A stretch of 64,000 bases of DNA from Zobellia barbeyronii (GCF_018603515.1 NZ_JACATN010000004.1:496001-560000), one strand, 5' to 3'; counted from the stretch's first letter, positions 42,912 through 53,181 are shown. The notes: generated from the letters alone by a model not told the origin. Numbers and translations are program-made.

Positions 42912-44780
42912 CTACCCTTTCATCCAGACTTCTCTCAATTTTATTATTTCAGCGCTAGCATTTTTATCTGCAGTTATAGTCTCTACTTTTAGAGTTGGAC
43001 TACCTACTTTTCCTTCTAGCTCAATCTCTTCATCACCACGCTTAACCGTCATCTTAATATCAGTATCAGGAGACCAACCAAAACTCTTACCAATAATAGG
43101 TCGTATAGATTCTAATGTTACAGGCTCATCATTAATACTTTTTATAACATCACCACCTACAGCCCCCAAATCTTTAAAGAAGCTATTCAGCTCAATTCCT
43201 TCTCGAATAAAGACAATGCTTTCATCACCTTGCTCAACATCTATAAAAGGATCTTCTCCATTTAAGAAATAACCAGTCTCCTGTTCTACCAAATCAGCTT
43301 TCAAACCTACTTTAGACAAATAGTCATTATAATTAATAGGTGTATTACCAATAACATAGATATCAAAAAAACCACGAATCTCAGGGTAAGTCATAGACAC
43401 AATTTCATCAATCAACTTATCATCTTCAAAAGGAGTATTATTACCATACTTTTTGGTTAGCTCCTTCATTAACCAAAGCACTCCTTTTTCGCCATTACTC
43501 AATTCACGCAACTGAATATCCAACACCATATTAATAAGAGCTCCTTTTTCATAGACATTGGCATAGTTCTTTTTATAAGGCTCTACTAAGATATTTTTAC
43601 TCATCTCAGTGAAAGACATTGCATCATCATATAACTTTGCATTATTGACCTTATCCATCATCCGTTGATAAAACTCAGCTTCATCAATAAGACCTTGTTG
43701 AATTTGAAAAAGATTAGCAAAGTATTCTGTTGTTCCTTCATACATCCATAAATGTTGAGACATTTTAGGATCATTAAAATCAAAATATTGAACTTCTTTA
43801 GAGTGTACACTCAACGGAGTAACAATATGAAAGAACTCATGAGAAACCACATCTACCATAGCTTGCTCCAACCTTTCCTTTGGCATTGCCTCGGGCAATA
43901 CAACTACAGTAGAAGTATGATGTTCTAAAGCACCAAAACCAGAAGCATCATCTGCCTCCATAGTAGATAAGTACAATAAAATATTATATATTTTGGTGCC
44001 ATTTATATCACCTAGAAAAGTCTTCTGAGCACCCATCATCTTTTCCATTCGATCTTTTAAACTTAAAGCCGAATAAATTCCAGTTGGCGAATACACGCTT
44101 AATGTTACGGTAATTCCATTTATCTCAAAGGTCTCCGTGTTTGGTTTCGCATAAAGAATTGGATTATCGATTACATCAAAATACCTGTTCGCCGTAAAAA
44201 TATCAACATTAGCTACTGATGTTTCTAACTTTTTAGGAGCCAACGATGTTGAAGCTAGCAAATCTGCCGGTCTGGTAATAGACAATTCATAAGGCACTTC
44301 CTTTAACGTATTAAAATACCCTACAAAACCATGTAGATTAAGCATAAAAGTCTTTCCGGCATTTATATTGGTTCCTGATGGAGAAAAAACCTTGCTCTTT
44401 ACTTCGCCTTCCGTATCATACGTATCATTCACAAAATAAGTAACCTTATCCAGATTTTTTCCATTGGAGATTTTCCAAGTATTGTCATCTGTTTTAGAAA
44501 AAGCTAGTTCTTTTCCGTCATAATCAAAAGCTTTGAACCCTTCTATATACTGCCCATAATTATCTGTACTGTACGTACCAGGTACAGTTTTAGGTATATA
44601 AAATAAAACTTCATCTGTTGTAAAAGTACCAGGATCAACCGTTACAGAAACCTTATCATCAACTACATTTTTCAAATCCAAAGTAGCCAAGACTGGTGTT
44701 TTATCAGCTGTTAAAGCAGTTTTTGTTGCTCCACAACTGGCTAATAGCACAGCAAAGGCAAGTAAGCTTAATTTTCTCAT
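42912..44780 (-). CDS. M61 family metallopeptidase lipoprotein (glycyl aminopeptidase-like)
   Basis: The 622-residue protein starts with a lipoprotein signal ending LLASC (Cys16). It has the zinc site of gluzincins: HEFFH at about 314-318 and the distal glutamate in MYEGTTEYFANL, preceded by the GFGALEHHTSTVVVLPE segment of the M61 catalytic domain. The C-terminal 130 residues include a PDZ-like fold (FFKDLGAVGGDVIKSINDEP). M61 enzymes cleave short peptides with N-terminal glycine. It should be anchored in a membrane and act outside the cytoplasm. The gene lies on the strand opposite to the tsf and pyrH genes that flank it. Confidence 0.92.
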   Translation of the reverse strand: MRKLSLLAFAVLLASCGATKTALTADKTPVLATLDLKNVVDDKVSVTVDPGTFTTDEVLFYIPKTVPGTYSTDNYGQYIEGFKAFDYDGKELAFSKTDDNTWKISNGKNLDKVTYFVNDTYDTEGEVKSKVFSPSGTNINAGKTFMLNLHGFVGYFNTLKEVPYELSITRPADLLASTSLAPKKLETSVANVDIFTANRYFDVIDNPILYAKPNTETFEINGITVTLSVYSPTGIYSALSLKDRMEKMMGAQKTFLGDINGTKIYNILLYLSTMEADDASGFGALEHHTSTVVVLPEAMPKERLEQAMVDVVSHEFFHIVTPLSVHSKEVQYFDFNDPKMSQHLWMYEGTTEYFANLFQIQQGLIDEAEFYQRMMDKVNNAKLYDDAMSFTEMSKNILVEPYKKNYANVYEKGALINMVLDIQLRELSNGEKGVLWLMKELTKKYGNNTPFEDDKLIDEIVSMTYPEIRGFFDIYVIGNTPINYNDYLSKVGLKADLVEQETGYFLNGEDPFIDVEQGDESIVFIREGIELNSFFKDLGAVGGDVIKSINDEPVTLESIRPIIGKSFGWSPDTDIKMTVKRGDEEIELEGKVGSPTLKVETITADKNASAEIIKLREVWMKG

Positions 44781-44933
44781 TGTATATATTTTAATATTTT
44801 ATTGTAAGTAATTCCCTAGTTTTTGAAGGGGTTGCAAGATTATAAAATTTAACAGAATACCACATCATTATTAGGAAATAATTAAGGTTAACTTTATCTG
44901 CGGTTTCAAAAACAAACCCTAAGATTTTTTGAT

Positions 44934-44941
44934 TATTTTTG
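44934..44941 (+). promoter_or_regulatory. Putative -7 promoter box for pyrH-frr
   Basis: TATTTTTG matches TAnnTTTG and lies 19 bases before the pyrH start. No TTG exists at -33, so the assignment is tentative. Confidence 0.35.
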
Positions 44942-44960
44942 CCACAACGAAATACTAGCC

Positions 44961-45668
44961 ATGCAATATAAAAGAATTCTCTTAAAACTAAGCGGTGAAG
45001 CCTTAATGGGTGAAAAGCAATACGGAATAGACTCCAAACGCCTTGCGGAATATGCCGAAGAAATTAAAGATGTAGCAGCAAAAGGTGTTGAAGTAGCCAT
45101 AGTTATAGGCGGCGGAAATATTTTTAGAGGCCTTACAGGGGCCGCTACTGGTATGGACCGCGTACAAGGAGACCATATGGGTATGCTTGCTACGGTTATA
45201 AACGGTCTTGCCCTACAAAGTGCTCTTGAAATGCAAGGTGTACAAACAAGATTGCAATCTGCAATTCAAATCAATGAGGTAGCCGAACCTTTTATTAGAA
45301 GACGTGCCATGCGTCATTTAGAAAAAGGCCGAGTAGTCATTTTTGGAGGAGGAACAGGAAACCCTTACTTCACAACTGATTCTGCAGCCGTTTTACGCGC
45401 CATAGAAATTGAAGCAGATGTAATTCTTAAAGGAACTCGTGTAGATGGCATCTATACTTCAGACCCTGAAAAGGATAAGAATGCTACCAAATTTGATACT
45501 ATCTCTTTTGCAGATGTACTTTTAAAAGGTTTAAAAGTAATGGACACCACTGCTTTTACCTTGAGCCAAGAGAATGAACTACCTATTGTAGTTTTTGACA
45601 TGAACAAAACAGGTAACTTAATGAAGTTAGTAGAAGGTGAAAATATTGGCACAGTCGTAAATATTTAA
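44961..45668 (+). CDS. pyrH: UMP kinase
   Basis: PyrH phosphorylates UMP to UDP in pyrimidine synthesis. The 235 residues match the bacterial hexameric type: [11 protein letters not shown] at the ATP site, [24 protein letters not shown] for UMP binding, and the C-terminal [10 protein letters not shown]. The family's GTP regulation is not readable here. It is followed by frr with 37 bases between; rpsB-tsf lies upstream, separated by the M61 gene on the other strand. Confidence 0.97.
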   Translation: MQYKRILLKLSGEALMGEKQYGIDSKRLAEYAEEIKDVAAKGVEVAIVIGGGNIFRGLTGAATGMDRVQGDHMGMLATVINGLALQSALEMQGVQTRLQSAIQINEVAEPFIRRRAMRHLEKGRVVIFGGGTGNPYFTTDSAAVLRAIEIEADVILKGTRVDGIYTSDPEKDKNATKFDTISFADVLLKGLKVMDTTAFTLSQENELPIVVFDMNKTGNLMKLVEGENIGTVVNI

Positions 45669-45705
45669 CCTTAATTTAGTTTTATTTGCATATTATATTT
45701 GAATT

Positions 45706-46263
45706 ATGAACGAAGATATACAGTTTATACTTGATTCCTCTAAGGAAAGCATGGATGCTGCAATGAGGCATTTAGAAAAAGAATTTGTTAAAATACGTGC
45801 TGGAAAAGCAAGCCCTGCGATGCTTTCTTCCGTTATGGTGGAATACTACGGATCACAGACGCCCTTATCTCAGGTAGCGAATATTAACACCCCTGACGGT
45901 CGTACTATTTCCGTGCAACCTTGGGAGAAGAACATGTTGCATGAAATTGAAAAGGCAATCATGAATTCTAACTTAGGTTTCAACCCTATGAACAATGGTG
46001 ATTTTGTAATCATTAATGTACCACCGTTGACAGAGGAAAGAAGGATTCAGCTTACAAAACAAGCTAAAGCTGAAGCTGAAGATGCCAAAGTAGGTATCCG
46101 TAGCGCTCGTCAAGATGCCAACAAAGAAATTCGTGACCTTGAAGACGTTTCAGAAGATTTACAAAAAAATGCAGAATTTGATATTCAAGCACTTACAGAT
46201 AAATATATCAAGAAAATAGACGCCTTCTTGGTTGTCAAAGAAGCAGAGATAATGAAAATCTAG
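45706..46263 (+). CDS. frr: Ribosome recycling factor
   Basis: RRF, with EF-G, splits the ribosome after termination. The 185-residue length is standard. The features are the three-helix bundle with KIRAGKASPAMLSSVMVEYYG, INTPDGRTISVQPWEKNML and the C-terminal helix (ALTDKYIKKIDAFLVVKEAEI). The internal domain II fills about residues 31-105. Linkage to pyrH is conserved in most bacteria. A strong terminator follows. Confidence 0.97.
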   Translation: MNEDIQFILDSSKESMDAAMRHLEKEFVKIRAGKASPAMLSSVMVEYYGSQTPLSQVANINTPDGRTISVQPWEKNMLHEIEKAIMNSNLGFNPMNNGDFVIINVPPLTEERRIQLTKQAKAEAEDAKVGIRSARQDANKEIRDLEDVSEDLQKNAEFDIQALTDKYIKKIDAFLVVKEAEIMKI

Positions 46264-46284
46264 TTTTGGACTTTCTCTAAAAAT

Positions 46285-46316
46285 AAAAAAGCAGCCTACA
46301 TGGCTGCTTTTTTATT
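46285..46316 (+). terminator. Terminator of pyrH-frr
   Basis: The stem AAAAAGCAGCC/GGCTGCTTTTT with a five-base loop (TACAT) lies 22 bases after the frr stop and ends in a T run. Confidence 0.9.
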
Positions 46317-46371
46317 TAGGATCCATAAGTTAATTAAATATCACATTTTAGGAACACACCTAATCATTATA

Positions 46372-46379
46372 TACCTTTG
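46372..46379 (+). promoter_or_regulatory. Putative -7 promoter box for the RND exporter gene
   Basis: TACCTTTG matches TAnnTTTG, 19 bases before the ATG. No TTG is seen 19 bases upstream. Confidence 0.4.
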
Positions 46380-46398
46380 CCCTCGGAAAAATTGAAGG

Positions 46399-48795
46399 AT
46401 GGCAGCCAAACTTAAACAAGGTTTTTGGGAGAAAACAGCAAGCATAATTCTCCGTAACCGCATATTGATACTTATTTTAATTCTTGCATTCACAGTTTTC
46501 CTGGGTATGCAATGGAAAAATATGCGTTTCAGCAATACTCAGGCAAACCTATTGCCGGATGACCACCCTGTAAACCTAGAATATCGTAATTTCTTAGAGC
46601 AGTTTGGCGAAGAAGGTAATGCTATTGTATTTGCAATTCATGATTCTACACTCTTCACGCCTACCAATATTAACAGATGGAACAAATTCAGTAAGCAACT
46701 CGCTGCTTTTCCGGAAGTAGATTTTGTTCTCTCTTTAGATAATCTTCAAGAACTTAAAAAGGACAACGTAAATCAAAAGTTCATTCTTGAACCTCTCATT
46801 AGTTCCGAAATAAAGACCAAGAAAGAAATAGATAGTATAAAAAACCATCTATTTAACGACCTACCCTTTTACGACAACCTCCTTTTTAATAAGGAAACCG
46901 GGACGGTTAGGACCATAGCAAATATGGATGGAGACATTATCAACACCAGTGTCCGTAAAGATTTTATCCTAGAAGACCTTAACCATCTTATTGATAATTT
47001 TGAAGCGGAAACGGGTTTAGACGTGCGAGTATCCGGTATGCCTTACATACGAACAATGAACTCCCAAAACATCATAGATGAAATAGGAAAGTTCATTTTG
47101 GCAGCTCTTGGAGTTACCTCTCTAATTTTCTTTTTCTTCTTTAGAAGTTTCCGAGCCACACTTATATCAATGTGTGTTGTAATTATTGGAGTAATGTGGG
47201 CTTTTGGTATTCTAGGCCTCTTACAATATGAGATAACAGTACTTACTGCTTTGATTCCACCTCTGATTATTGTTATAGGTATCCCCAACTGTATTTTTCT
47301 GATTAACAAATATCAGCAAGAAGTTAAAAAACACGGGAATCAGGCACTTTCTTTACAACGTGTAATATCTAAAATTGGTAACGCCACCCTGATGACAAAC
47401 ATGACTACAGCGTCTGGTTTTGCCACTTTTATTATCACGGATAGTAAGTTACTTAAGGAATTTGGTATAGTAGCCTCTATTAACATTATTGGTATTTTCA
47501 TACTATCTCTTTTGATAATACCTATTATCTATAGCTTTTTATCCCTTCCAAAAACAAGACATTTAAAACACCTTAACAAACGCTGGATAGATGCTTTTGT
47601 CAATAAGATGGAACATATTGTTAGACACCGCAGGATTGCAGTCTACATTGTTTCTTTGATTCTTCTTATCACCAGTATTATTGGTATTTACCAAATAGAA
47701 ATTTCCGGAAGTCCTATTGAAGACATGCCCAAGAACGCCCAATTCTTTAAAGACATTCGTTTTTTCGAAAAAGAATTTGATGGCATTATGCCTATTGAAA
47801 TTGTTGTAGACACCAAGAAACCAAAGGGTGTTTTAAAACCTGCCAACTTAAAACGCTTAGACCAATTAAGCGAGGTGGTTACGGATATACCGGAACTTTC
47901 AAAACCTATTTCGGTCGTCAACTTAGTTAAGTATTCAAAGCAGGCCTTTTATAACGGCATACCCAAATATTATCAATTACCCACTGCCCAAGAAAACAAC
48001 TTTATAATGAAAGTTGCCCAAAATTCTGATGGAAACGGCAACCTGCTTAAAAACTTTGTAGATAGTACTGGCCAGACTGCCCGAATTACCACTTTTATGC
48101 AAGACGTGAAAACGGATCGCATGGAACAAATTGAGGAAAGGCTTAATGAAAATATAAACAAAATATTCCCTCCAGATCGCTACAATGTATATATGACGGG
48201 AAGTGCACTTCTATTTCTAAAAGGCACAAAATATCTAGTAAAAAATCTGATTCTCTCATTGGCTTTTGCCATCTTCCTAATCGCGCTATTTATGGCCTAT
48301 CTTTTTAGGTCGTTTAGAATGATTATAATTTCATTGATTCCAAACTTGCTCCCTCTGGTCATAACTGCAGGTATTATGGGCTTTGTAGGCGTACCTATTA
48401 AACCTTCTACTATTTTGGTATTTAGTATTGCTTTTGGAATTTCGGTAGATGATACTATTCACTTTTTGGCAAAATACAGGCAAGAACTTATTGCAAACAA
48501 ATGGCAGATTAAGAAGTCTGTTTACGCTTCGCTTCGTGAAACAGGGGTAAGTATGTTCTATACTTCAATTGTTCTTTTCTTTGGTTTCTCCGTTTTCATC
48601 ATTTCAAACTTTGGAGGTACTGTAGCACTTGGCGCACTAGTTTCGGCCACATTAATGTTTGCTATGTTGGCTAATCTTATTCTTTTACCATCGTTATTAC
48701 TATCCCTGGAAAGGAATATTGCAAGTAAAAAAATATTAAAAAAACCGCAAATAGACATTCTTCCGCAAGGCGAAGACGAAGTAGGAGAAAATTGA
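46399..48795 (+). CDS. RND superfamily exporter (MMPL/patched-like)
   Basis: The 798 residues form two similar halves: a first helix near residues 20-40, a periplasmic domain, five helices (about 220-390), a helix at 415-435, a second periplasmic domain and five more helices. The sequence SFRATLISMCVV and VDDTIHFLAKYRQEL (with an Asp pair in a membrane helix) are typical of the hydrophobe/MMPL or sterol-sensing-like RND group, not of the tripartite AcrB group. Likely cargo is a lipid or hydrophobic compound, but I cannot say which. No membrane fusion or outer membrane partner is adjacent. The gene is followed by asnS. Confidence 0.87.
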   Translation: MAAKLKQGFWEKTASIILRNRILILILILAFTVFLGMQWKNMRFSNTQANLLPDDHPVNLEYRNFLEQFGEEGNAIVFAIHDSTLFTPTNINRWNKFSKQLAAFPEVDFVLSLDNLQELKKDNVNQKFILEPLISSEIKTKKEIDSIKNHLFNDLPFYDNLLFNKETGTVRTIANMDGDIINTSVRKDFILEDLNHLIDNFEAETGLDVRVSGMPYIRTMNSQNIIDEIGKFILAALGVTSLIFFFFFRSFRATLISMCVVIIGVMWAFGILGLLQYEITVLTALIPPLIIVIGIPNCIFLINKYQQEVKKHGNQALSLQRVISKIGNATLMTNMTTASGFATFIITDSKLLKEFGIVASINIIGIFILSLLIIPIIYSFLSLPKTRHLKHLNKRWIDAFVNKMEHIVRHRRIAVYIVSLILLITSIIGIYQIEISGSPIEDMPKNAQFFKDIRFFEKEFDGIMPIEIVVDTKKPKGVLKPANLKRLDQLSEVVTDIPELSKPISVVNLVKYSKQAFYNGIPKYYQLPTAQENNFIMKVAQNSDGNGNLLKNFVDSTGQTARITTFMQDVKTDRMEQIEERLNENINKIFPPDRYNVYMTGSALLFLKGTKYLVKNLILSLAFAIFLIALFMAYLFRSFRMIIISLIPNLLPLVITAGIMGFVGVPIKPSTILVFSIAFGISVDDTIHFLAKYRQELIANKWQIKKSVYASLRETGVSMFYTSIVLFFGFSVFIISNFGGTVALGALVSATLMFAMLANLILLPSLLLSLERNIASKKILKKPQIDILPQGEDEVGEN

Positions 48796-48819
48796 GGTTG
48801 ATTTAACCAGTCATAAGCA

Positions 48820-48849
48820 TTGATTCTTTTTATCAAAAACTTATCTTTG
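48820..48849 (+). promoter_or_regulatory. Promoter of asnS
   Basis: TTG (48820-48822), 19 bases, TATCTTTG (48842-48849): a perfect match to the Bacteroidota promoter. The TTG here is the -33 element and not a start codon, although it is in frame with asnS. Confidence 0.78.
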
Positions 48850-48873
48850 GCAATCAATTTTCAAGTGACTACA

Positions 48874-50307
48874 ATGAACTCTTACAGCGTAAAAGAACTA
48901 CTTTCAGAAAACCTCTTATTACAAGAAGTAACCATAAATGGATGGGTAAAAACATTCAGAAGCAATCGTTTTATAGCTCTAAACGATGGGTCAACTATTA
49001 ACAACATACAGTGTGTTGTAGATTTTGAGTCATTTGACGAGGATGTTCTAAAACAGGTAAATACGGGTGCCGCTGTAAAAATTACCGGAACTTTGGTAGA
49101 GAGCCAAGGCAAGGGTCAAAAAGTAGAAATCCAAGTAACCGGTCTTATGATTCATGGCGGTGCTGATCCGGAAACGTACCCAATTCAACCTAAAAAGCAC
49201 TCATTAGAGTTTTTAAGAGAGAAAGCACATTTACGCATACGCACCAACACATTTGCTGCAATAATGCGTGTCCGTTCCGCATTATCTTTTGGAGTTCACC
49301 AATATTTTCAACAAAACGGCTTCAACTATTTTCATGCTCCTATCATTACCGGTTCTGATGCCGAAGGTGCTGGAGAGATGTTTAAAGTAAGTACGCTAGA
49401 TAGCAAAAACCCTCCCTTAACTGAGGATGGAAATATTGATTATAAGGAAGATTTTTTCGGAAAGGAAACCAATCTGACCGTTTCTGGTCAATTGGAAGCT
49501 GAAACCTATGCTATGGCATTAGGTAAGGTTTATACTTTTGGACCAACGTTTCGTGCGGAAAACAGTAATACCTCTAGACACTTAGCTGAATTCTGGATGA
49601 TAGAACCAGAAATGGCCTTCTTTGACCTTAATGACAACATGGATCTTGCAGAAGATTTTATCAAAAACGTCATTAAGTATGTTTTAGAGAACTGCCAAGA
49701 CGACCTTCGATTTCTAGAAAAACGCCTTTTAGACGAAGAGAAAACAAAACCTCAAGCTGAACGAAGCGAAATGCCGTTAATCGAAAAGCTCAAGTTTGTT
49801 TCGGAAAACAGTTTTAAAAGAGTTACCTATACAGAAGCTATTGACATTTTAAGAAATAGCAAACCCAATAAAAAGAAAAAATTCAAATACCCTATTAATG
49901 AATGGGGAGCGGATTTACAAAGTGAACACGAACGCTTTTTAGTTGAAAAACACTTTAAGTGTCCTGTTATTTTGTTTGACTATCCAGCAACGATAAAAGC
50001 GTTCTACATGCGTCTTAACGAAGACGGAAAGACCGTTCGCGCTATGGACATTCTTTTCCCAGGTATTGGAGAAATAGTAGGAGGCTCACAGCGTGAAGAA
50101 CGTTTAGACGTCTTAAAAGAAAAAATGGCCGCATTAGGTATTGACGAGGAAGAACTTTGGTGGTACCTAGACCTTAGAAAGTTTGGTAGCGCTGTTCATA
50201 GTGGTTTTGGACTTGGTTTTGAGCGTTTAGTACTTTTTGCCACTGGCATGGGTAATATTCGCGATGTCATCCCATTCCCACGAACACCTCAAAATGCAGA
50301 ATTTTAG
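48874..50307 (+). CDS. asnS: Asparaginyl-tRNA synthetase
   Basis: AsnS charges tRNA-Asn. The 477-residue class IIb enzyme has an N-terminal OB fold ([20 protein letters not shown]) and a catalytic core with [17 protein letters not shown], motif 2 [17 protein letters not shown] and motif 3 [10 protein letters not shown]. The start at the ATG 48874 is preferred over an in-frame TTG at 48820, which belongs to the promoter. It lies before rpoN by 42 bases; the two may share a transcript. Confidence 0.97.
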   Translation: MNSYSVKELLSENLLLQEVTINGWVKTFRSNRFIALNDGSTINNIQCVVDFESFDEDVLKQVNTGAAVKITGTLVESQGKGQKVEIQVTGLMIHGGADPETYPIQPKKHSLEFLREKAHLRIRTNTFAAIMRVRSALSFGVHQYFQQNGFNYFHAPIITGSDAEGAGEMFKVSTLDSKNPPLTEDGNIDYKEDFFGKETNLTVSGQLEAETYAMALGKVYTFGPTFRAENSNTSRHLAEFWMIEPEMAFFDLNDNMDLAEDFIKNVIKYVLENCQDDLRFLEKRLLDEEKTKPQAERSEMPLIEKLKFVSENSFKRVTYTEAIDILRNSKPNKKKKFKYPINEWGADLQSEHERFLVEKHFKCPVILFDYPATIKAFYMRLNEDGKTVRAMDILFPGIGEIVGGSQREERLDVLKEKMAALGIDEEELWWYLDLRKFGSAVHSGFGLGFERLVLFATGMGNIRDVIPFPRTPQNAEF

Positions 50308-50349
50308 CTAGAATTCGTTAACTTAGAAGGCAAGCTATATTAGATCTCA

Positions 50350-51813
50350 ATGCTAAAACAACACTTACAGTTTAAATTATCACAAAAGCTATCTCCACAG
50401 CAGATACAGCTTATGAAGTTGATTCAATTGCCCACACAGGCATTTGAGCAACGACTTAAGCAAGAACTGGAAGAGAATCCAGCATTGGAAGGCGGGAAAG
50501 AGGAGTCAGACTCAATTGATGATGAGTTTGAGGACAGATATGATGAGAACGACGAATCTGATAGCGAGATTATTGCTACCGATGATATAAACATTGACGA
50601 CTATCTAAGTGACGATGAAATTCCCGATTACCGCACCAAAGCTAATAATTACAGTGCAGACGATGAGGAAAAGAATGTACCATATGCGGCAGGAACTTCA
50701 TTCAATCAATATTTATTAAACCAACTTAACACGGTTTATTTAAATGATGAAGAATGGAGCATTGCAGAGTTTCTAGTAGGAAGTGTTGACGAAAGTGGCT
50801 ACATCCGAAGACCTATTGCAGATATTACTGATGACCTTGCTTTTACCCAAAATATTTATACAGAAGAAAAAACCATTGAAAAGGTTTTGAAATTAGTTCA
50901 AAAGTTGGACCCTCCCGGTGTTGCTGCACGCTCATTGGAAGAGTGCCTAATAATTCAACTAAAACGGAAAGAAGCAACTCCGAATATTGAACTAGCGATT
51001 ACTATTCTTGAGAAATCTTTTGAGCAGTTTACAAAAAAGCATTATAAGAAACTTATTCAGAAATACAATATTTCAGAGGAACAGCTAAGAAATGCCATCT
51101 CTGAAATTGAAAAATTAAACCCAAAACCAGGAGGCTCCTATTCCGGAAATAACCGTATGGTAGAGCATGTAGTTCCTGATTTTTCTATTCGTATTGTAGA
51201 CGGAGAACTAGAACTTACCTTAAATGGAAGAAATGCTCCAGAATTGCATGTATCTAGGGAATACAACAATATGCTAAAAGGGTACAAGGACGCTAAGAAA
51301 AAATCAAAATCACAGAAAGACACCGTACTTTTCATTAAGCAGAAATTAGATGCTGCAAAATGGTTTATAGACGCTATTAGACAGCGACAGCAGACTTTAT
51401 TCATTACTATGAATTCCATTATGCATTATCAGTCCGAATATTTTCTTACTGGTGACGAGCGTAATCTTCGCCCAATGATCTTAAAAGACATTGCAGATGA
51501 AATCCAGATGGATGTTTCAACAGTGTCTCGAGTTGCTAACAGCAAATATGTTGATACGCCTTACGGCACCAAATTAATTAAGGAATTCTTCTCAGAATCA
51601 ATGAAAAACGACCAGGGAGAAGACGTATCCACAAAAGAGATTAAGAAAATTCTTGAAACTGTAATTGGTGAAGAGTCTAAGAAAAAACCACTTACAGACG
51701 ATAAATTAGCAGCTATACTTAAAGAAAAAGGATATCCCATAGCACGAAGAACCGTCGCAAAATACAGGGAGCAACTAGACATTCCCGTAGCAAGATTGCG
51801 CAAACAAATTTAA
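50350..51813 (+). CDS. rpoN: RNA polymerase sigma-54 factor
   Basis: RpoN directs RNA polymerase to -24/-12 promoters and depends on AAA+ activators. The 487 residues show region I (LSQKLSPQQIQLMKLIQL, rich in Gln and Leu), a very acidic region II (about 60-120, with DDEFEDRYDENDESDSE), the core-binding region and, at the C-terminus, the RpoN box ARRTVAKYREQ. No enhancer-binding activator lies nearby in the window. Its stop codon overlaps the next start (TAATG). Confidence 0.96.
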   Translation: MLKQHLQFKLSQKLSPQQIQLMKLIQLPTQAFEQRLKQELEENPALEGGKEESDSIDDEFEDRYDENDESDSEIIATDDINIDDYLSDDEIPDYRTKANNYSADDEEKNVPYAAGTSFNQYLLNQLNTVYLNDEEWSIAEFLVGSVDESGYIRRPIADITDDLAFTQNIYTEEKTIEKVLKLVQKLDPPGVAARSLEECLIIQLKRKEATPNIELAITILEKSFEQFTKKHYKKLIQKYNISEEQLRNAISEIEKLNPKPGGSYSGNNRMVEHVVPDFSIRIVDGELELTLNGRNAPELHVSREYNNMLKGYKDAKKKSKSQKDTVLFIKQKLDAAKWFIDAIRQRQQTLFITMNSIMHYQSEYFLTGDERNLRPMILKDIADEIQMDVSTVSRVANSKYVDTPYGTKLIKEFFSESMKNDQGEDVSTKEIKKILETVIGEESKKKPLTDDKLAAILKEKGYPIARRTVAKYREQLDIPVARLRKQI

Positions 51814-52418
51814 TGAAGGTTTTCTTAAAGGTTATATCCTATATTTTCCACCCTTTATTCATCCCGATAGCAGGTACACTAGCCTACTTTCTAATTACAC
51901 CTAAATATAGCCCTATAGCCATTCAAGGCACTACTATCCTGCCTACTTTTATACTTACTGTAATCATTCCAATAATTGCTTATTTTATACTAAGGAATTT
52001 AGGTATGGCCCAGAGTGTCTTTATGTCCACGGTTAAAGAACGCAGATACCCGTTATATATTCATATTATACTACTCCTCTTTGTAATCTATAAAGTAATA
52101 CCTAATTCCAATATTGTTGAGCTTCATTTCTACTTTATTGGCCTAATCATATCAGCATTAACAACACTGCTACTTTTAGTATTGAAGTTTAAAGTAAGTA
52201 TGCATTTAATGGGTATGGGAAGTCTTCTTATGTTCTTAGTAGCATTGAGTATTCACTTTGAAGTTAACATCACTTTAGGCTTAAGCATTTTCACACTACT
52301 AACAGGATTAGTAGCTACTTCTAGACTATATCTAAAATCACATACTCCAATAGAAATAGTTATTGGGCTCTTTATTGGTCTCCTCTCCCAACTACTTACT
52401 GTTCGCTTCTGGCTGTAG
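51813..52418 (+). CDS. Small membrane protein, degenerate PAP2-like
   Basis: The 201 residues contain five or six hydrophobic helices with short loops. Two segments resemble PAP2 phosphatase motifs: KVSMHLMGMGSL in place of the PSGH motif and TSRLYLKSHTPIEIVIG in place of SRxxxxxHxxxD, but the last acidic residue is Glu and the first motif lacks the usual KPTGRxxR partner. Phosphatase activity is uncertain. The start overlaps the rpoN stop by one base, so the gene is translated with rpoN. Several Bacteroidota carry a similar gene after rpoN, as I recall. Confidence 0.72.
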   Translation: MKVFLKVISYIFHPLFIPIAGTLAYFLITPKYSPIAIQGTTILPTFILTVIIPIIAYFILRNLGMAQSVFMSTVKERRYPLYIHIILLLFVIYKVIPNSNIVELHFYFIGLIISALTTLLLLVLKFKVSMHLMGMGSLLMFLVALSIHFEVNITLGLSIFTLLTGLVATSRLYLKSHTPIEIVIGLFIGLLSQLLTVRFWL

Positions 52419-52441
52419 ATTGTGATCTTGCTCAGATTCCA

Positions 52442-53128
52442 CTACAAAATATAGAAAATGAGCCCAATTCTGAGGGCTTTCGTATTCAGACTTTCTGACC
52501 CGACCACAACATTATCATTAAAAAGGTTAGTTAACGAATAATACGCGTGAAGATTAAAAGTATTATATCCAAAATTTAAGGTCAATCCATATTGAAAACT
52601 TCTAATGTCCTCATTGTAAAATGACACTTTTCCAGTATCAGTAGGCACCAGCTTTGATCGCCCTCCAAATACATAACCCAATTTCATACCTGCATACAGC
52701 CTCCAAAATTTATACTCAGAAGCAGTAGAGTTTCTCCAACGTACTTCAAAAGGAACTTCTAACATATGTGTCTCCACCTTATTCCTATTAAAATCATCAT
52801 CTTCCAAAATACTATATAAGTTACCAGAAAAAGTCTCCTCTGCCATAAGATTGGAATAATAAGAGTACACTCCATAACCTACTCCAATACCGATAGCAGT
52901 AGTACGGCTTTGATTTAATGGAATATCTTTTATAAAACCTGCCTGTAGACCATAGGAAAGATTTCGTTGGCTTACACCATCTGGTTGACCTAAGAGAAAG
53001 TTATAGGTAATACCTATGTAGAATTGGTCCTCCAAGTACTTAGAATCAACATTAGTTGAATCAATACCAGTCTGAGCAACTGCACCTGTACAGCACAAAA
53101 AAAGCAACCCAAATAAATAACGCATCAT
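52442..53128 (-). CDS. Outer membrane beta-barrel protein, PorT-like
   Basis: The 228 residues begin with a signal peptide (MMRYLFGLLFLCCTGAVA) and consist of alternating beta strands typical of an eight-strand barrel ending in a hydrophobic residue (IGLIFYIL). The overall pattern (YIGITYNFLLGQ near the N-terminus, RLYAGMKLGYVFGG in the middle) resembles the PorT family, which includes a component of type IX secretion. Another in-frame start (TTG at 53146) is rejected. The ATG pair at 53128/53125 lies directly after a TAATTTTG box. The gene follows the two ExbD genes but is separated from them by a terminator. Confidence 0.75.
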   Translation of the reverse strand: MMRYLFGLLFLCCTGAVAQTGIDSTNVDSKYLEDQFYIGITYNFLLGQPDGVSQRNLSYGLQAGFIKDIPLNQSRTTAIGIGVGYGVYSYYSNLMAEETFSGNLYSILEDDDFNRNKVETHMLEVPFEVRWRNSTASEYKFWRLYAGMKLGYVFGGRSKLVPTDTGKVSFYNEDIRSFQYGLTLNFGYNTFNLHAYYSLTNLFNDNVVVGSESLNTKALRIGLIFYIL

Positions 53129-53133
53129 AAAGT

Positions 53134-53141
53134 CAAAATTA
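53134..53141 (-). promoter_or_regulatory. Putative -7 promoter box for the PorT-like gene
   Basis: The minus strand reads TAATTTTG (TAnnTTTG) and ends five bases before the ATG, which would give an almost leaderless mRNA. No TTG is seen at -33. Confidence 0.4.
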
Positions 53142-53144
53142 AGC

Positions 53145-53181
53145 AAATAAAAAGCGCCTCGGAAAAAATTCCGAGGCGCTT
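53145..53181 (-). terminator. Terminator of the ExbB-ExbD operon
   Basis: A perfect thirteen-pair stem AAGCGCCTCGGAA/TTCCGAGGCGCTT (53152-53164 with 53169-53181) has a four-base loop. On the minus strand TTTTATTTG follows. It lies 23 bases after the second exbD stop. Confidence 0.92.

Noticed and set aside
48820-48873. TTG-started extension of asnS
   Set aside because: The TTG is the -33 element of a perfect promoter whose -7 box lies inside the extension, so it is probably not transcribed in full.
53129-53146. TTG-started extension of the PorT-like protein
   Set aside because: It would place six residues before the signal peptide and overlap the TAATTTTG promoter box.
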